In this document: piece after piece, positions 8,478 through 17,192 of the stretch | Numbering within the stretch: the first letter of the stretch is position 1 | How the letters are laid out: each line of letters begins with the position of its first letter | DNA from: Vulcanimicrobiota bacterium | GTDB lineage: Bacteria; Vulcanimicrobiota; Vulcanimicrobiia; Vulcanimicrobiales; Vulcanimicrobiaceae | Assembly (NCBI GenBank): GCA_003168375.1 | Contig: PMSI01000001.1 | Span: 1,116,001-1,180,000, forward strand | Direction of reading: 5' to 3' | DNA: 64,000 bases | The notes under the pieces: generated by a model | The model's database searches: none | What the model was told of the DNA's origin: nothing | Seen by the model: only the letters and a program-made list of their open reading frames with translations | Made by a program: the position numbers and the translations under genes

Positions 8478-8971
8478 TACACCGGCACGATGAAGGCGAA
8501 CCAGAGCGCGGCGGTCGCGGCCCCGCCGCACAACGCGTAGACGGCGCACTCGGCGAGCCGTCGCGTCCCCGGCGGGACGACCTCGTCGAGGACGGGCGTC
8601 GGCGTCGCCGGGACGATCGGTGCGAAGACGAGGTACCGGCGTCCGTCGTGGGCGGTGAGGACGCCGTCGACCGCGGTCGTGAAGCGGAAGTCGGTGATCG
8701 CGAGGTCGCGCGGGCGGCCGAGGTCGGCGTTTTCGCGGACGAACGCACGCAATCGTGCGGCGGGGCCGAGCGCGCGCTCCGGGACGCCGGCGAGCAGTTC
8801 GTTCACCGCGGCGACGACGCGCGCCCACGAGCGTTCGCGGCGCTCCGGTCCGGCGGTCAGCGCGACGCCGATCCGGCTTTCGATCTCGGCGACCGAGGCC
8901 GGTGCGCCGCCCGCGGCGCAGCGACGGACGTCGTCGATGAACCGCCGGTAGAAGAGTACTTCCTCAGTCAT
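8477..8971 (-). CDS. Hypothetical protein with a C-terminal membrane segment
   Basis: This 164-residue protein has a soluble, charged N-terminal two-thirds (MTEEVLFYRRFIDDVRRCAAGG ...) and one hydrophobic C-terminal helix (AVYALCGGAATAALWFAFIV). No family is recognised. It is the first gene of the operon with the SDR and MFS genes, with a TAATG stop/start overlap to the SDR. The divergent SDR gene starts only 63 bp away, so the promoters must share that gap. Confidence 0.6.
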   Translation of the reverse strand: MTEEVLFYRRFIDDVRRCAAGGAPASVAEIESRIGVALTAGPERRERSWARVVAAVNELLAGVPERALGPAARLRAFVRENADLGRPRDLAITDFRFTTAVDGVLTAHDGRRYLVFAPIVPATPTPVLDEVVPPGTRRLAECAVYALCGGAATAALWFAFIVPV

Positions 8972-9033
8972 GGCACCGTGAACCGCATGAGCGCAGGTAC
9001 CGCAGTTCGCCGTCGGCGCGGTATAGTCCGGGC

Positions 9034-9804
9034 ATGCCTACGTCACTCGTCACCGGCGCGTCCTCGGGGATCGGGGAGGCCTTCGCCCGAGCCCTGGCCG
9101 CCCGCGGCTCGAGCCTGGTCCTCGTCGCCCGCTCGGCCGCTCGCCTCGAGGCGCTCGGGGCGGAGCTCTCGGCGCGGCACGGGGTGCGCGCCGACGTCAT
9201 CGCGGCGGATCTCGCCGATCCGGGCGCGCCCGACGCGATCGTCGCCGAACTGCGCGCCCGCTCCATCGAGATCGATACGCTGATCAACAACGCCGGGTTC
9301 GGGACGCACGGCGAGTTCGCGACGCTCGACGGCCGGCGCGAACGCGACGAAGTGATCGTGAACGTCTACGCACCCGTCGCGCTGACGCGCGCTCTCCTGC
9401 CGGGGATGGTCGCGCGCAAGAGCGGCGCGATCGTCAACGTCGCGTCGACCGCGGCGTTTCAGCCGGTCCCGTACATGGCGACGTACGGCGCGACCAAGGC
9501 GTTCCTGCTCTCCTTCGGCGAGGCGCTCGCCGAGGAAGTTCGCGCGCACGGCGTGCGGGTGGTCGTGCTGTGTCCGGGGCAGACCGACACCGCGTTCTTC
9601 ACCGGGATCGACGAAGCGCGCGTCGGCTGCGCGCGCACCGCCGAGCAGGTCGTCGCGACCGCGCTGCGGGCGGTCGAGCGCGGTCGCGTCGTCGCGGTCG
9701 ACGGCTTCACGAACTACGTGCTCGCGAACACGACCCGATTTGCGCCGCGGCGGCTCGTCGCGCGCGTCGCGGCGCGCATGCAGCGGCCGTCTTCTTCGAG
9801 GTAG
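9034..9804 (+). CDS. Short-chain dehydrogenase (SDR), DltE/YqjQ-like
   Basis: This 256-residue SDR has the nucleotide motif TGASSGIG at residues 7-14, LINNAGFGTHGEF, the catalytic Ser in NVASTAAFQ, Tyr and Lys in YGATKAF, and the PGQTDTAFF segment after the active site. It resembles the YqjQ/DltE group of SDRs of broad or unknown carbonyl substrates. It is divergent from the SDR/MFS operon and is not a close duplicate of the other SDR in the window. Confidence 0.87.
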   Translation: MPTSLVTGASSGIGEAFARALAARGSSLVLVARSAARLEALGAELSARHGVRADVIAADLADPGAPDAIVAELRARSIEIDTLINNAGFGTHGEFATLDGRRERDEVIVNVYAPVALTRALLPGMVARKSGAIVNVASTAAFQPVPYMATYGATKAFLLSFGEALAEEVRAHGVRVVVLCPGQTDTAFFTGIDEARVGCARTAEQVVATALRAVERGRVVAVDGFTNYVLANTTRFAPRRLVARVAARMQRPSSSR

Positions 9805-9830
9805 CGTCGACGTGCTCTCCAGGCCATTTC

Positions 9831-10028
9831 CTATGCTGCGCCCTGCCGACCGTGTTGACGACCCCTTGGCGTTCCGTGCGGCGGATCGGGAACAGACTCA
9901 AGCCGCGTCCGGCGTTCGAGATCAGCAATCACCTCGCTCACGGATTGTCCCGTTGGTGCTCCACGCCGCCTGAGCAGCTCGTAAAGGTCTTCGTCGACCC
10001 AGACCATGAGCAGCCTCACGCGCGTCAC
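9831..10028 (-). CDS. Possible ribbon-helix-helix (antitoxin-like) small protein
   Basis: This 65-codon frame includes VWVDEDLYELLRRR ... GQSVSEVIADLERR, which resembles the beta-strand plus two helices of CopG/VapB-like ribbon-helix-helix antitoxins. The tail (SVPDPPHGTPRG) is low-complexity and may not be genuine. No toxin gene is visible next to it, so it is either an orphan antitoxin or a remnant. Base composition is more mixed than in the flanking SDR gene. Confidence 0.35.
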   Translation of the reverse strand: MTRVRLLMVWVDEDLYELLRRRGAPTGQSVSEVIADLERRTRLESVPDPPHGTPRGRQHGRQGAA

Positions 10029-10140
10029 CGGGAGCTCCGCATTCTGCTCCCGACGACGGTTGCACGCTCGTGTCGATCTTCAAGGGAAGAATCGGATCTC
10101 GGGTGCCGAAGCATTGTCGATCCTCCACGACGGTGGGCGC

Positions 10141-10169
10141 ATTATAATCCAGTCGCGGCGGGCTTTCTA
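10141..10169 (-). promoter_or_regulatory. Possible sigma70-type promoter
   Basis: On the minus strand TAGAAA is followed after exactly 17 bp by a perfect TATAAT. It could drive the small ribbon-helix-helix frame about 110 bp downstream. The core ATTATAAT is symmetric, so a plus-strand reading is also possible. Confidence 0.3.
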
Positions 10170-10224
10170 CGCATCGACAACGGCTAGCGGAGGGACGACT
10201 AGCCGAAAGCCAACTGGATGCTTC

Positions 10225-11466
10225 CTATCCAGTTTTTGCAGAGCACAGATCGGGTCTTGCGGTCCTGATGATGCCTTTGAATCGCTCGGCGAACGAGGGC
10301 AGCGCTTTCGAAAAGGCGGCAATTTCGTCGAGAATTGCGTGAGCGCTCCGATCCGCTGCCGCCTGGCACGTCTCTGACTTCTGTTTCATGGCACAGCGGT
10401 GGCGGAGCCACGTTAGCGTCGGGCCGCTGGTAACGAACATTGTGGCATATGTTGCCAAGCGGATCGTCAACTGGAGACTCTCCAACGCCGTCGATGCTTT
10501 TCCATCGCTCGAGCGGTACGCGGCGAGTAGCTGGGTTGCTGTTCTCAGATCGAGGGCGCACATCGCCCCCGACGATCTCCTGATGTCGGAATCGAGAAAA
10601 TTCAACAGGCATTCCATCGCCTTGATTCCGTCGTTCGTGTCGGCCGACCGCCGTACGAGAAACCGTAGGTTTTGTTTGGCATCCTCCTCGACGCCATGAG
10701 TTCGCGACAAATAGTGACACATGACGTCGACATGCTTGAGCTCGCACATCGCGTGGGCAAGCACACGCTGGACGACCCAGTCCGTCCCGTCCGGGAGTTC
10801 TCGAAGCACTGCCTCAATCGTATCGACGGCCAGCATGTGCTCTTGATGACTGGCCTTGAGGCTCATGACGCTGCGCGCCCAGTAGAGCAGAATTTGCGAA
10901 ATCTTGTCGAGCGGCATTCCCTTGTCGAGCGCGCTACAACATGTGATCCGCAGAATTCCGCGAATTTCTCGCAGGACGTCGCTGTTCACCAGGTCGCCGT
11001 CGAGAATCTTGCTTAACTTTGCGGAGTGGCGCGCACCGTCGGTCGCGGCACCGACTGCTTGCAGTTCGTCTCCCAAGCCGTTCGTGTCGAAGACGATGCG
11101 CAGCCAGCCGCGCTTCCCTGAGTCGGGTTGCATCAACAACGATTCGAAGGCGCGAGCTCGATATTGATATTCTTCTTCCGTGGGTCGCGTTATCCGGATG
11201 TCTCGCAGAAAATCATCTGCCTCCGTCGCACTCTGCAACAGTGTCAACTCACGTCCGGTGAGGTCGAGCTCGTCCGAGATCCGTACGAGATGCTTTAGTA
11301 CGAAATCGGAAGACCAGTTGCCACGCTCGAACTTGCGTAGGATATCGAGATTTACGTGAATCTTCTCGGCGAAGAGCCGTTGTGATAAGCGCCGCCGTTG
11401 GCGAAAGTACGCGAGGAGTGTGCCGGCAATGCGTATGCCGGTATTCTGAAACCTCGTTTCTTCCAT
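10225..11466 (-). CDS. XRE-family helix-turn-helix regulator with a long unknown C-terminal domain
   Basis: This is a 413-residue cytoplasmic protein. The first ~75 residues form a Cro/C1-type helix-turn-helix (IAGTLLAYFRQRRRLSQRLFAEKIHVNLDILRKFERGN). The remaining ~330 residues are alpha-helical, without a family I recognise, and may be a ligand-binding or TPR-like sensor. Base composition is clearly lower in GC than the flanking SDR and oxidase genes, suggesting acquisition by transfer. There are no obvious operon partners, so the target is unknown. Confidence 0.75.
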   Translation of the reverse strand: MEETRFQNTGIRIAGTLLAYFRQRRRLSQRLFAEKIHVNLDILRKFERGNWSSDFVLKHLVRISDELDLTGRELTLLQSATEADDFLRDIRITRPTEEEYQYRARAFESLLMQPDSGKRGWLRIVFDTNGLGDELQAVGAATDGARHSAKLSKILDGDLVNSDVLREIRGILRITCCSALDKGMPLDKISQILLYWARSVMSLKASHQEHMLAVDTIEAVLRELPDGTDWVVQRVLAHAMCELKHVDVMCHYLSRTHGVEEDAKQNLRFLVRRSADTNDGIKAMECLLNFLDSDIRRSSGAMCALDLRTATQLLAAYRSSDGKASTALESLQLTIRLATYATMFVTSGPTLTWLRHRCAMKQKSETCQAAADRSAHAILDEIAAFSKALPSFAERFKGIIRTARPDLCSAKTG

Positions 11467-11670
11467 TTGCCAGCGCCTCGCCCGCTACGCATGTCACCTC
11501 AAAAGGAGACACACCAAGATCGCCCCCGGAAATACGCGATGGGCATTTTCGGCGAGATTCCTTGGGTCAGGTCGGTTGCCCTGCCTATCTCAGGAACCGA
11601 TGACGGCGGAGAATGAGGCTCCGTGTGGGCGCTTCGTCGCTTTACGCCACCGCGCGCGCAGTGATCGCGC

Positions 11671-13593
11671 TCAGCGGCTGCCGAAGTCGACGAGGATCTC
11701 GGTGCCGAGCGCGACGATGAAGCCCGCCGCGAGCATCGAGGTCGACGTGACGGTGAGCCCGCTGCGCTTGAGCACGCTCCACAGCTCGCCGACGACGAAC
11801 ACGAGTGCGCCGACCGCCATGGTGAGAAAGAACGTCTGCAGCGTCGGCGAGGAGAATCGGTAGCCGATCATCGAGCCGATGAACGTCGGCCCGCCTGCAA
11901 CGAACCCCGCGAGCGCGAGCTGACCCCACGTCGGCGGCGTGCCCCGTCCGGCGATCGGCGCCGCGATCCCGAACCCTTCGGTCGCGTTGTGCAGCGCGAA
12001 GCCGAGGATCAGCGCGAACGCGATCGTGGTCGCGCCCGACGCGGCGGACGCGCCGATCGCAAGCCCTTCGGCGAAGTTGTGCGCGCCGATACCGACCGCG
12101 ATCATCCCGGCGAGCACCAGCGGGCGCTCGTCACCGGCAATCGCGCTCCCGGCCTTCGCGATGCTGCCCGCGAACGTGCCGAGTCCGACGAGTCCGGCCA
12201 GCAGTCCGGCGACGTACGCGATCGCCATCGCGAGCGGCAACGGCGAGGCTGCCCCCGCCCCGCCGGTCGAACGGTGCCATGCGGAGAGCGCGCGCAGGAG
12301 CGGCGTCGTCGCGTTGCCGGCGATCTCGACGATGAGGTAGACGAGGATACCGATCGCGAGCGCGTTCAGCGCGCCGACCGCCGCGGGCGAGAGGCGCCGT
12401 GCGCGGGCGATCGGCAGCCCGAGGAAGATCGTCAGACCGGCGAACGCGCCGAGCAGCGCCGTCATCCAGAACGAGAGCGGCCCGCGCGGGTTGCGGTTCG
12501 AGGAGTCCGGCATGTGCATCCGCATCGCCACGTTCATCGCGTCCAAGCGCTGTGGCGTGCCGGCGTAGTGGATCGTGGTGATCAGGCCGGCCGGCAACCC
12601 TTTGCCGTCCTCGGTGTGATCGAGCACGTGGCAGTGGACCAGCCAGTTGCCGGGCTGCGCGTTCGCGTACACGACCGCATCCAGGCGCTGTCCGGGGCCC
12701 ATCAGGATCGTGTCCTGCACGTCGCGCGCGCCGACGGGCTGCGCGTCGCGCGCGATCACGATCATGTCGTGCCCGTGCGCGTGCATCGTGTGCATGTTCT
12801 CCGACGACATGTTGATCCAGCGCAGCCGCACGCGCTCGCCGCGCCGCACTTCGATCGGCGTCGTCGCCGGATACTCTTTGCCGTTGATCGTGAAGTGGCT
12901 CTCGGAGACGCTTTGGATCGACCACGACGAGATCAGCTCGACGTCGTCGCGCTGCACGCGTTCTTCGGGACGCGGGTGCGCCGGCAGCACGACGATCGCG
13001 CCGTAGAGCCCGCTGTTCACCATCTGCTCGTTGGCGTGGCTGTGGTAGATGAACGTGCCGGACTGTCCGGCGGTGAACTCGTAGCGGAAGCGCCCGCCGG
13101 GCGGGATCATCTCTTGCGAGATGCCGGGGACGCCGTCCATGGTGTCGGGCGTGCCGTGGATCCCGTGCAGGTGCACGGTGTCGGGGACGCTCATGACGTT
13201 GCGGACGTCGACGACGACGCGGTCGCCCTGGCGCGCGACCAGCGTCGGGCCGGGGACGACGCCGTTGTAGGTCTTGGCCATGACCGTGAGGCCGGGCTGG
13301 AGCGTCCACGGCGCCTCGCGCGCGACGATGTGGAACGTCACCGTGCGGCCCTGCCGGTCGGGGACGGCGCCGAACGTGCCGTCCTCGCGCCGCACGAGCC
13401 GCGACTCGCCGGGGAGCGGCGTCGCGACGGGGATCGGCCCTTTCAAGGGCTGCAGCCCGACCGTCGTGGGGTCGACACCGAGCGCCGATTCGTCGGAGTC
13501 GGCGCCGACGGCCAGCGGCACGGAGGCGAGGAGAAGGACGAGCGGGATGACGGCCGCGACCAGCGAGGCACGCCGAACGATCCATTTCGGCAC
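11671..13593 (-). CDS. Multicopper oxidase fused to a ZIP-family metal transporter
   Basis: This is a 640-residue fusion. A signal anchor (about 6-31) precedes two cupredoxin domains. All four His-x-His copper motifs are present: HLH 141-143, HSH 184-186, HAH 271-273 and HCH 320-322, the last within HCHVLDHTEDGKGL, which also supplies type 1 ligands. From about residue 372 to the end it becomes an eight-helix membrane domain with both ZIP signatures, HNFAEG (about 505) and HNATEG (about 545), plus GGPTFIGSMIGY. A multicopper oxidase joined to a divalent-metal permease recalls the yeast Fet3/Ftr1 oxidase-permease pairing. Metal oxidation coupled to uptake is inference. I chose the GTG at 13593 because a terminator lies just upstream of it. 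Confidence 0.88.
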   Translation of the reverse strand: MPKWIVRRASLVAAVIPLVLLLASVPLAVGADSDESALGVDPTTVGLQPLKGPIPVATPLPGESRLVRREDGTFGAVPDRQGRTVTFHIVAREAPWTLQPGLTVMAKTYNGVVPGPTLVARQGDRVVVDVRNVMSVPDTVHLHGIHGTPDTMDGVPGISQEMIPPGGRFRYEFTAGQSGTFIYHSHANEQMVNSGLYGAIVVLPAHPRPEERVQRDDVELISSWSIQSVSESHFTINGKEYPATTPIEVRRGERVRLRWINMSSENMHTMHAHGHDMIVIARDAQPVGARDVQDTILMGPGQRLDAVVYANAQPGNWLVHCHVLDHTEDGKGLPAGLITTIHYAGTPQRLDAMNVAMRMHMPDSSNRNPRGPLSFWMTALLGAFAGLTIFLGLPIARARRLSPAAVGALNALAIGILVYLIVEIAGNATTPLLRALSAWHRSTGGAGAASPLPLAMAIAYVAGLLAGLVGLGTFAGSIAKAGSAIAGDERPLVLAGMIAVGIGAHNFAEGLAIGASAASGATTIAFALILGFALHNATEGFGIAAPIAGRGTPPTWGQLALAGFVAGGPTFIGSMIGYRFSSPTLQTFFLTMAVGALVFVVGELWSVLKRSGLTVTSTSMLAAGFIVALGTEILVDFGSR

Positions 13594-13608
13594 GCCTAAC
13601 TCATTAGT

Positions 13609-13643
13609 CCCGAGCCCGCCGACACCCCGCCGGCGGGCTCGGG
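13609..13643 (-). terminator. Hairpin between the EXORDIUM-like lipoprotein gene and the oxidase-ZIP gene
   Basis: CCCGAGCCCGCCG pairs perfectly with CGGCGGGCTCGGG across a 9-nt loop (13-bp stem). It lies directly after the stop of the upstream lipoprotein gene on the same strand. No T-run follows, so it may act as a Rho-aided or mRNA-protecting hairpin rather than a classical intrinsic terminator. Confidence 0.6.
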
Positions 13644-13662
13644 ACAACCTACGGTTCGTTCT

Positions 13663-14625
13663 CTAGTAGGTTTGGACGCAGCCGTTGTTGGCGTTGCTCC
13701 AGAGCGGCTGGGTCGGGTAGCCGCCCGCGTTCGGGTTGTTGATGAGGTTGATCCAGGCGCACTTGTCGCCGTTCTCGGCGTTGTTGCTGTCGAGCCAGCC
13801 GGTGTTCGGGAAGGGGTCCGTTTCGGTCTCGCCCTGTTCGTGGCCGAAGACGATCGAGACGCCGTCCAGCGTACCGGGGTTGTTCACCGAGCCCGCACCG
13901 CACGATGCTCCGACGTCGGGCAGGTAGGGATCGTTCGTCCACGCGATCGTGTGCCCGGCCGCGGTCGTGGTGCTGTGGTACGCACAGTACTGCGTGCCGA
14001 AGCCCTGCGGTTTGATCCCGTGCGGTAGCGCGACGATGTACGCCGCGTTGGCAGAATAGTCGCCATATTTCGCAGCGGCCTTGACGGCCTCGGCCGCGAG
14101 CTGCGACTGACTGGGACGGCTCGGCGGCGAGCTCGTCGTGTCGACGTACGAGCCGACGAAGCTGCCCGTCTGATTGCCGACGTGTTGCCCGTCGCTCTGC
14201 GTGTACTGCGTGGTGCTGTTGTTCCAGCCGCTCCCGCCGACGATGGCGAGGAATGCCTTCATCCGGGCGGCGACGCCGCTGGGGTCCCCGCTGCCGTTCC
14301 ACGAGGAGCCCCAGAAGACGACATACATCTTCGGGTTCGTCTGGATCGGGCCGCCGTGATACGTCAGCGGCGAGGTCGCCTGCAGCTCGCGCTGCCCGAG
14401 CTGGGTTTGACGCAGCGCGTCGATCGTTTCGCGAGTCGGAAAGATGCGGACGTACTCGCCCGTAGTGTTGTTCTGAGCGACGAACGTCGAGAGCGTCGTG
14501 AACTCGCGGTCCGCCGACTGCGCCTGCGTGGTGTCTGTGTTCGCGGGAACGATCTGCTGACCGCCGCCGGAGCATGCTGCAAGCAACGCCGAAACGGCGG
14601 CTGCAGCGAATAGCCGAGCCTTCAA
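13663..14625 (-). CDS. EXORDIUM-like secreted lipoprotein (copy 1)
   Basis: This is a 320-residue lipoprotein. TTG at 14625 is preferred because AGGGGTGG lies a few bases upstream and the signal (LKARLFAAAAVSALLAACSGGG, lipobox LAAC) starts there, as in its paralogue. The mature part contains SPLTYHGGPIQTNPKMYVVFWG near the start. Near the end comes a His-Glu motif GHEQGETETDPFPNTGW followed by NAENGDKCAW, which parallels the SHELAE...NAWY...EIGDLC region of EXORDIUM/phosphate-induced-1 family proteins. HExxE could bind a metal. The downstream copy 14830-15798 encodes a close paralogue, so this is a tandem duplication. The role is unknown. Confidence 0.75.
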   Translation of the reverse strand: MKARLFAAAAVSALLAACSGGGQQIVPANTDTTQAQSADREFTTLSTFVAQNNTTGEYVRIFPTRETIDALRQTQLGQRELQATSPLTYHGGPIQTNPKMYVVFWGSSWNGSGDPSGVAARMKAFLAIVGGSGWNNSTTQYTQSDGQHVGNQTGSFVGSYVDTTSSPPSRPSQSQLAAEAVKAAAKYGDYSANAAYIVALPHGIKPQGFGTQYCAYHSTTTAAGHTIAWTNDPYLPDVGASCGAGSVNNPGTLDGVSIVFGHEQGETETDPFPNTGWLDSNNAENGDKCAWINLINNPNAGGYPTQPLWSNANNGCVQTY

Positions 14626-14781
14626 AGAACCACCCCTATTTGGAAAAAAGAGACGCAGCGCTACACCCACACCATCGGACATCTGCGGTCGCGGTGTGCG
14701 CGGCCGTCTGCATTTGTTCGCGCGGTGCAAAGCCACCTTCGAGAAAAGCCGGGTACGCGACATTCGTCGCTCCCGTCACAT

Positions 14782-14814
14782 AAAAAAGGCCCGCCGTGCG
14801 ACACGGCGAGCCTT
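14782..14814 (-). terminator. Intrinsic terminator after EXORDIUM-like copy 2
   Basis: On the minus strand AAGGCTCGCCGTG-TCG-CACGGCGGGCCTT forms a 13-bp stem with one G-T wobble and is followed by six T residues. It begins just after the stop codon of the lipoprotein gene ending at 14830. This is the clearest Rho-independent terminator in the window and shows that the two paralogues are separate transcripts. Confidence 0.9.
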
Positions 14815-14829
14815 CGGATGCGCAGAGCC

Positions 14830-15798
14830 TTAAGGGTACGTCTGCACGCAGCCGCTGTTGGCGTTGCTCCAGAGCGGCTGCGTCGGATAACCGCCGGCGT
14901 TCGGATTGTTCTCGAGGCTGATCCACGCGCACTTGTCGCCGTTCTCCGCACCGCTGCTGTCGAGCCAGCCGCTGTTCGGGAAGGGATCGGTCTCGGTCTC
15001 ACCCTGTTCGTGACCGCCGACGATCGTGACGCCGTCGAGCGTACCCGGGCTGTTGACGGAACCCGCGCCGCACGACGCCCCGGCGTCGGGCATGTACGGA
15101 AGATTCGTCCACGCGATCGTGCCGCCGCTCGTACTCGTCGAGCTGTGATACGCGCAGTACTGCGTTCCGAAACCGGACGGCTTGATGCCGTGGGGCATCG
15201 CGACGATGTACGCTGCGCTTGCGGTGTAGTTGCCGTAGTGCGCCGCGGCCTTCGCCGCCTCGGCCGCCATCTGCGACTGCGTCGGGTGCCGTGGCGGCGT
15301 GCTCGTCGTGTCGATGTACGAGCCTGCGAAGCTGCCCGTTTGGTTGCCGACGTGCTGCCCATCGCTCTGCGTGTACTGCGTGACGCTGTTCAACCAGCCG
15401 CTGCCGCCGATCACGCCGTAGAAGGCCTTCAGACGCGTGGCGACGCCGCTCGGGTCGCCAGTGCTGGTGCTCCAGGCTGAGCCCCAAAAGACGACGTAGA
15501 TCTTGGGTGTCGTTGCGATGGGCCCGCCGTGATACGTCAGCGGCGAAGTCGCCTGCAGCTGGCGCTGACCGGCCAGCGTTGCGCGCAGTGCATCGATGGT
15601 GTCGCGTGTCGGATAGATGCGGACGAACTCTCCGGTCGCGTCGTTCTGCGCGACGAACGTCGAGACCGTCGTGAGTTCGCGGTCTTCGGCCGCCGGCGCT
15701 TTCGCCGGCGGAGGCGCGGGCGGCGCCGTTCCGCCGCCGTTACAGGCGGCGAGGAGCGCCGCGATCGCGGCGACGGCGAACAGCCTGGTCTGTTTCAA
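14830..15798 (-). CDS. EXORDIUM-like secreted lipoprotein (copy 2)
   Basis: This 322-residue paralogue of the next gene shares the same order of motifs: lipobox LAAC, SPLTYHGGPIATTPKIYVVFWG, TQYTQSDGQHVGNQTGSF, YCAYHS, GHEQGETETDPFPNSGW and NGDKCAW. The segment after the lipid anchor is Pro/Ala-rich and differs between copies, while the catalytic-looking C-terminal half is almost identical. TTG at 15798 is chosen, with GGAGG 7-8 nt upstream; a GTG one codon earlier is the alternative. The protein is outer-membrane or surface-tethered by inference. The substrate is unknown. Confidence 0.75.
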   Translation of the reverse strand: MKQTRLFAVAAIAALLAACNGGGTAPPAPPPAKAPAAEDRELTTVSTFVAQNDATGEFVRIYPTRDTIDALRATLAGQRQLQATSPLTYHGGPIATTPKIYVVFWGSAWSTSTGDPSGVATRLKAFYGVIGGSGWLNSVTQYTQSDGQHVGNQTGSFAGSYIDTTSTPPRHPTQSQMAAEAAKAAAHYGNYTASAAYIVAMPHGIKPSGFGTQYCAYHSSTSTSGGTIAWTNLPYMPDAGASCGAGSVNSPGTLDGVTIVGGHEQGETETDPFPNSGWLDSSGAENGDKCAWISLENNPNAGGYPTQPLWSNANSGCVQTYP

Positions 15799-15930
15799 CA
15801 CAAGGACCTCCACACCCCAAATTGAGGGCAGCAGGAAATGACGCCCCTAACCTTTGTCGGTGCAGCGAATCCGTCCTTCGACTGCTGTGCTCGTATCGCA
15901 GAATTGTGATGGAAGTCTGTAGAGCGGCCG

Positions 15931-16299
15931 TCAGACCGTCGCGGTCGCGAACTCGGCCGGAAGCGTGATCTCGAGCAGCTCGAGGTCGTCGCTGTGGGCG
16001 AGCTCGGCGTGGTGGATCCCCGGCGGCTGGACGACCGACGATCCGGCCTCGAGGCGCACGCGGCCGACGTCCGCGTACTCGAACTCGACCCAGCCGCGCA
16101 GCACGTAGACCAGCTGGAACTCGAGCGCGTGGTGATGGGTCTCGCCGGCGGTCTCCGACGCGCCGCGGGCTCGGATCACGTGCGCCCCGACGCGGCCGCC
16201 GGTCGCCTCCGCGACGCCGAGGTCGCGGTAGGCGAAATACCCGCGGAGACCCTCGTCCCAGACGGCGTCCCGCTCGTGGCTGAGCACGAAACCGCTCAT
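15931..16299 (-). CDS. Cupin-domain protein
   Basis: This 122-residue single-domain cupin has the first motif as THHHALEFQLVYVLRGWVEFEY and the second as GSSVVQPPGIHHAELAHSDDLELLEI. Both carry metal-binding His and Glu residues, so a metal-dependent small-molecule enzyme or sensor is likely. ATG 16299 overlaps the stop of the preceding gene (ATGA), so the two proteins are probably made together. No signal peptide is present. Confidence 0.85.
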   Translation of the reverse strand: MSGFVLSHERDAVWDEGLRGYFAYRDLGVAEATGGRVGAHVIRARGASETAGETHHHALEFQLVYVLRGWVEFEYADVGRVRLEAGSSVVQPPGIHHAELAHSDDLELLEITLPAEFATATV

Positions 16300-17192
16300 C
16301 GCGGACGGCGTCCCAGCCACACGACCAGATTCCGGACGTACTGCTTCGTGTCGTCGAGCAGGGCCGGGTCGCGGGCGATCGCGTCCGACGGCTTCTCGCT
16401 GACGAAGGACGGGCAGCCCGCGCCGATGTCCCAGTTGTAGTCGCAGAAGTGGTGGAAGGTCGACTCGGCCCAGCCGCGTCCCGCGCCGCCGTGCGAGTCG
16501 AACGCGACCGCGATGTTGAACGGGCGGTGGGTCGCCGTGGAGGTTCCGGTCACGACGACGCGCGATTCGGGCTCGTCCGGCGGCGCGCTGACCGCGCCTT
16601 CGTGGGGATGGGCCGGGAGCGTCCGTACCTCGCCGCCGCCCAAGCGCTGCAGCACCGGGTGGACCGGCTGCGGGACGTGCACCTGCTGCACGTCGCCGTT
16701 CGCGCCGGAGTGATAGTTCGGCCAGTCGATCGCGGTCGTGTACGGGTCGTCGCGGCGTTGCCGGTCTTCACCGGGCTCGGGATTCTCGGAATGGAAGTGG
16801 TGCGCTTTGCCGATCCCGCCGAGGTTGCAGAGCGACGAGCCGAGATCCTGATGGTCGCGCGTCGAGAAGATCGCGCCGCCGTGCTCGCGGAAGCGCCCAA
16901 GCGCCTTGCATTCCGCGGCGCTGATCCCGGTCTCGCCGCCGACATCGACGCCGAACAGCCACACCTGATCGTAGTCGCTCCCGTCGATCGCGATCAGGAC
17001 CGGATCGTTCCCGTTCGCGTCGGGCTCACGGTTGCGCGCCGTAACGTCGGTCAGCGGCGCGCCGCCGGCGTCCCGCAAGCCCGCGATATGGTCGCCCAGG
17101 AGGCGAAAGCGGCCGATGTGCCAGTCGTCCTCCGCGTACGGGATCGTCGTCTGCAGCAGTATCTTAATCGGGCGGGCCGCGGTCGTGGTCAT
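16296..17192 (-). CDS. ThuA-like / glutamine-amidotransferase-fold protein
   Basis: This 298-residue protein begins PIKILLQTTIPYAEDDWHIGRFRLLGDHIAGL and continues with a QVWLFGVDVGGETGISAAECKALGRFREHGGAIFSTRDHQDLG block. Together these resemble the Rossmann-like core of class I amidotransferase/ThuA-like proteins (strand-turn motif, then a conserved D/H cluster). The C-terminal half has NIAVAFDSHGGAGRGWAESTFHHF, typical of trehalose-utilisation (ThuA) style domains. No nucleophilic Cys elbow is obvious, so a hydrolytic role is unproven. I chose the ATG at 17192, and the gene is coupled to the cupin gene. The family assignment is moderate. Confidence 0.6.
   Translation of the reverse strand: MTTTAARPIKILLQTTIPYAEDDWHIGRFRLLGDHIAGLRDAGGAPLTDVTARNREPDANGNDPVLIAIDGSDYDQVWLFGVDVGGETGISAAECKALGRFREHGGAIFSTRDHQDLGSSLCNLGGIGKAHHFHSENPEPGEDRQRRDDPYTTAIDWPNYHSGANGDVQQVHVPQPVHPVLQRLGGGEVRTLPAHPHEGAVSAPPDEPESRVVVTGTSTATHRPFNIAVAFDSHGGAGRGWAESTFHHFCDYNWDIGAGCPSFVSEKPSDAIARDPALLDDTKQYVRNLVVWLGRRPR

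Noticed and set aside
9922-10128. A second small protein-coding frame upstream of the ribbon-helix-helix frame
   Set aside because: It overlaps that frame in another phase and shows no family or composition signal.
13609-13643. A start at 13647 for the oxidase-ZIP gene
   Set aside because: That TTG lies on the upstream side of the hairpin that ends the preceding transcript, and the extra residues are the hairpin's own translation.
14640-14785. A riboswitch upstream of the EXORDIUM-like lipoprotein gene
   Set aside because: I looked for c-di-GMP-type and other common cores; no conserved core could be matched, only the terminator of the upstream gene.
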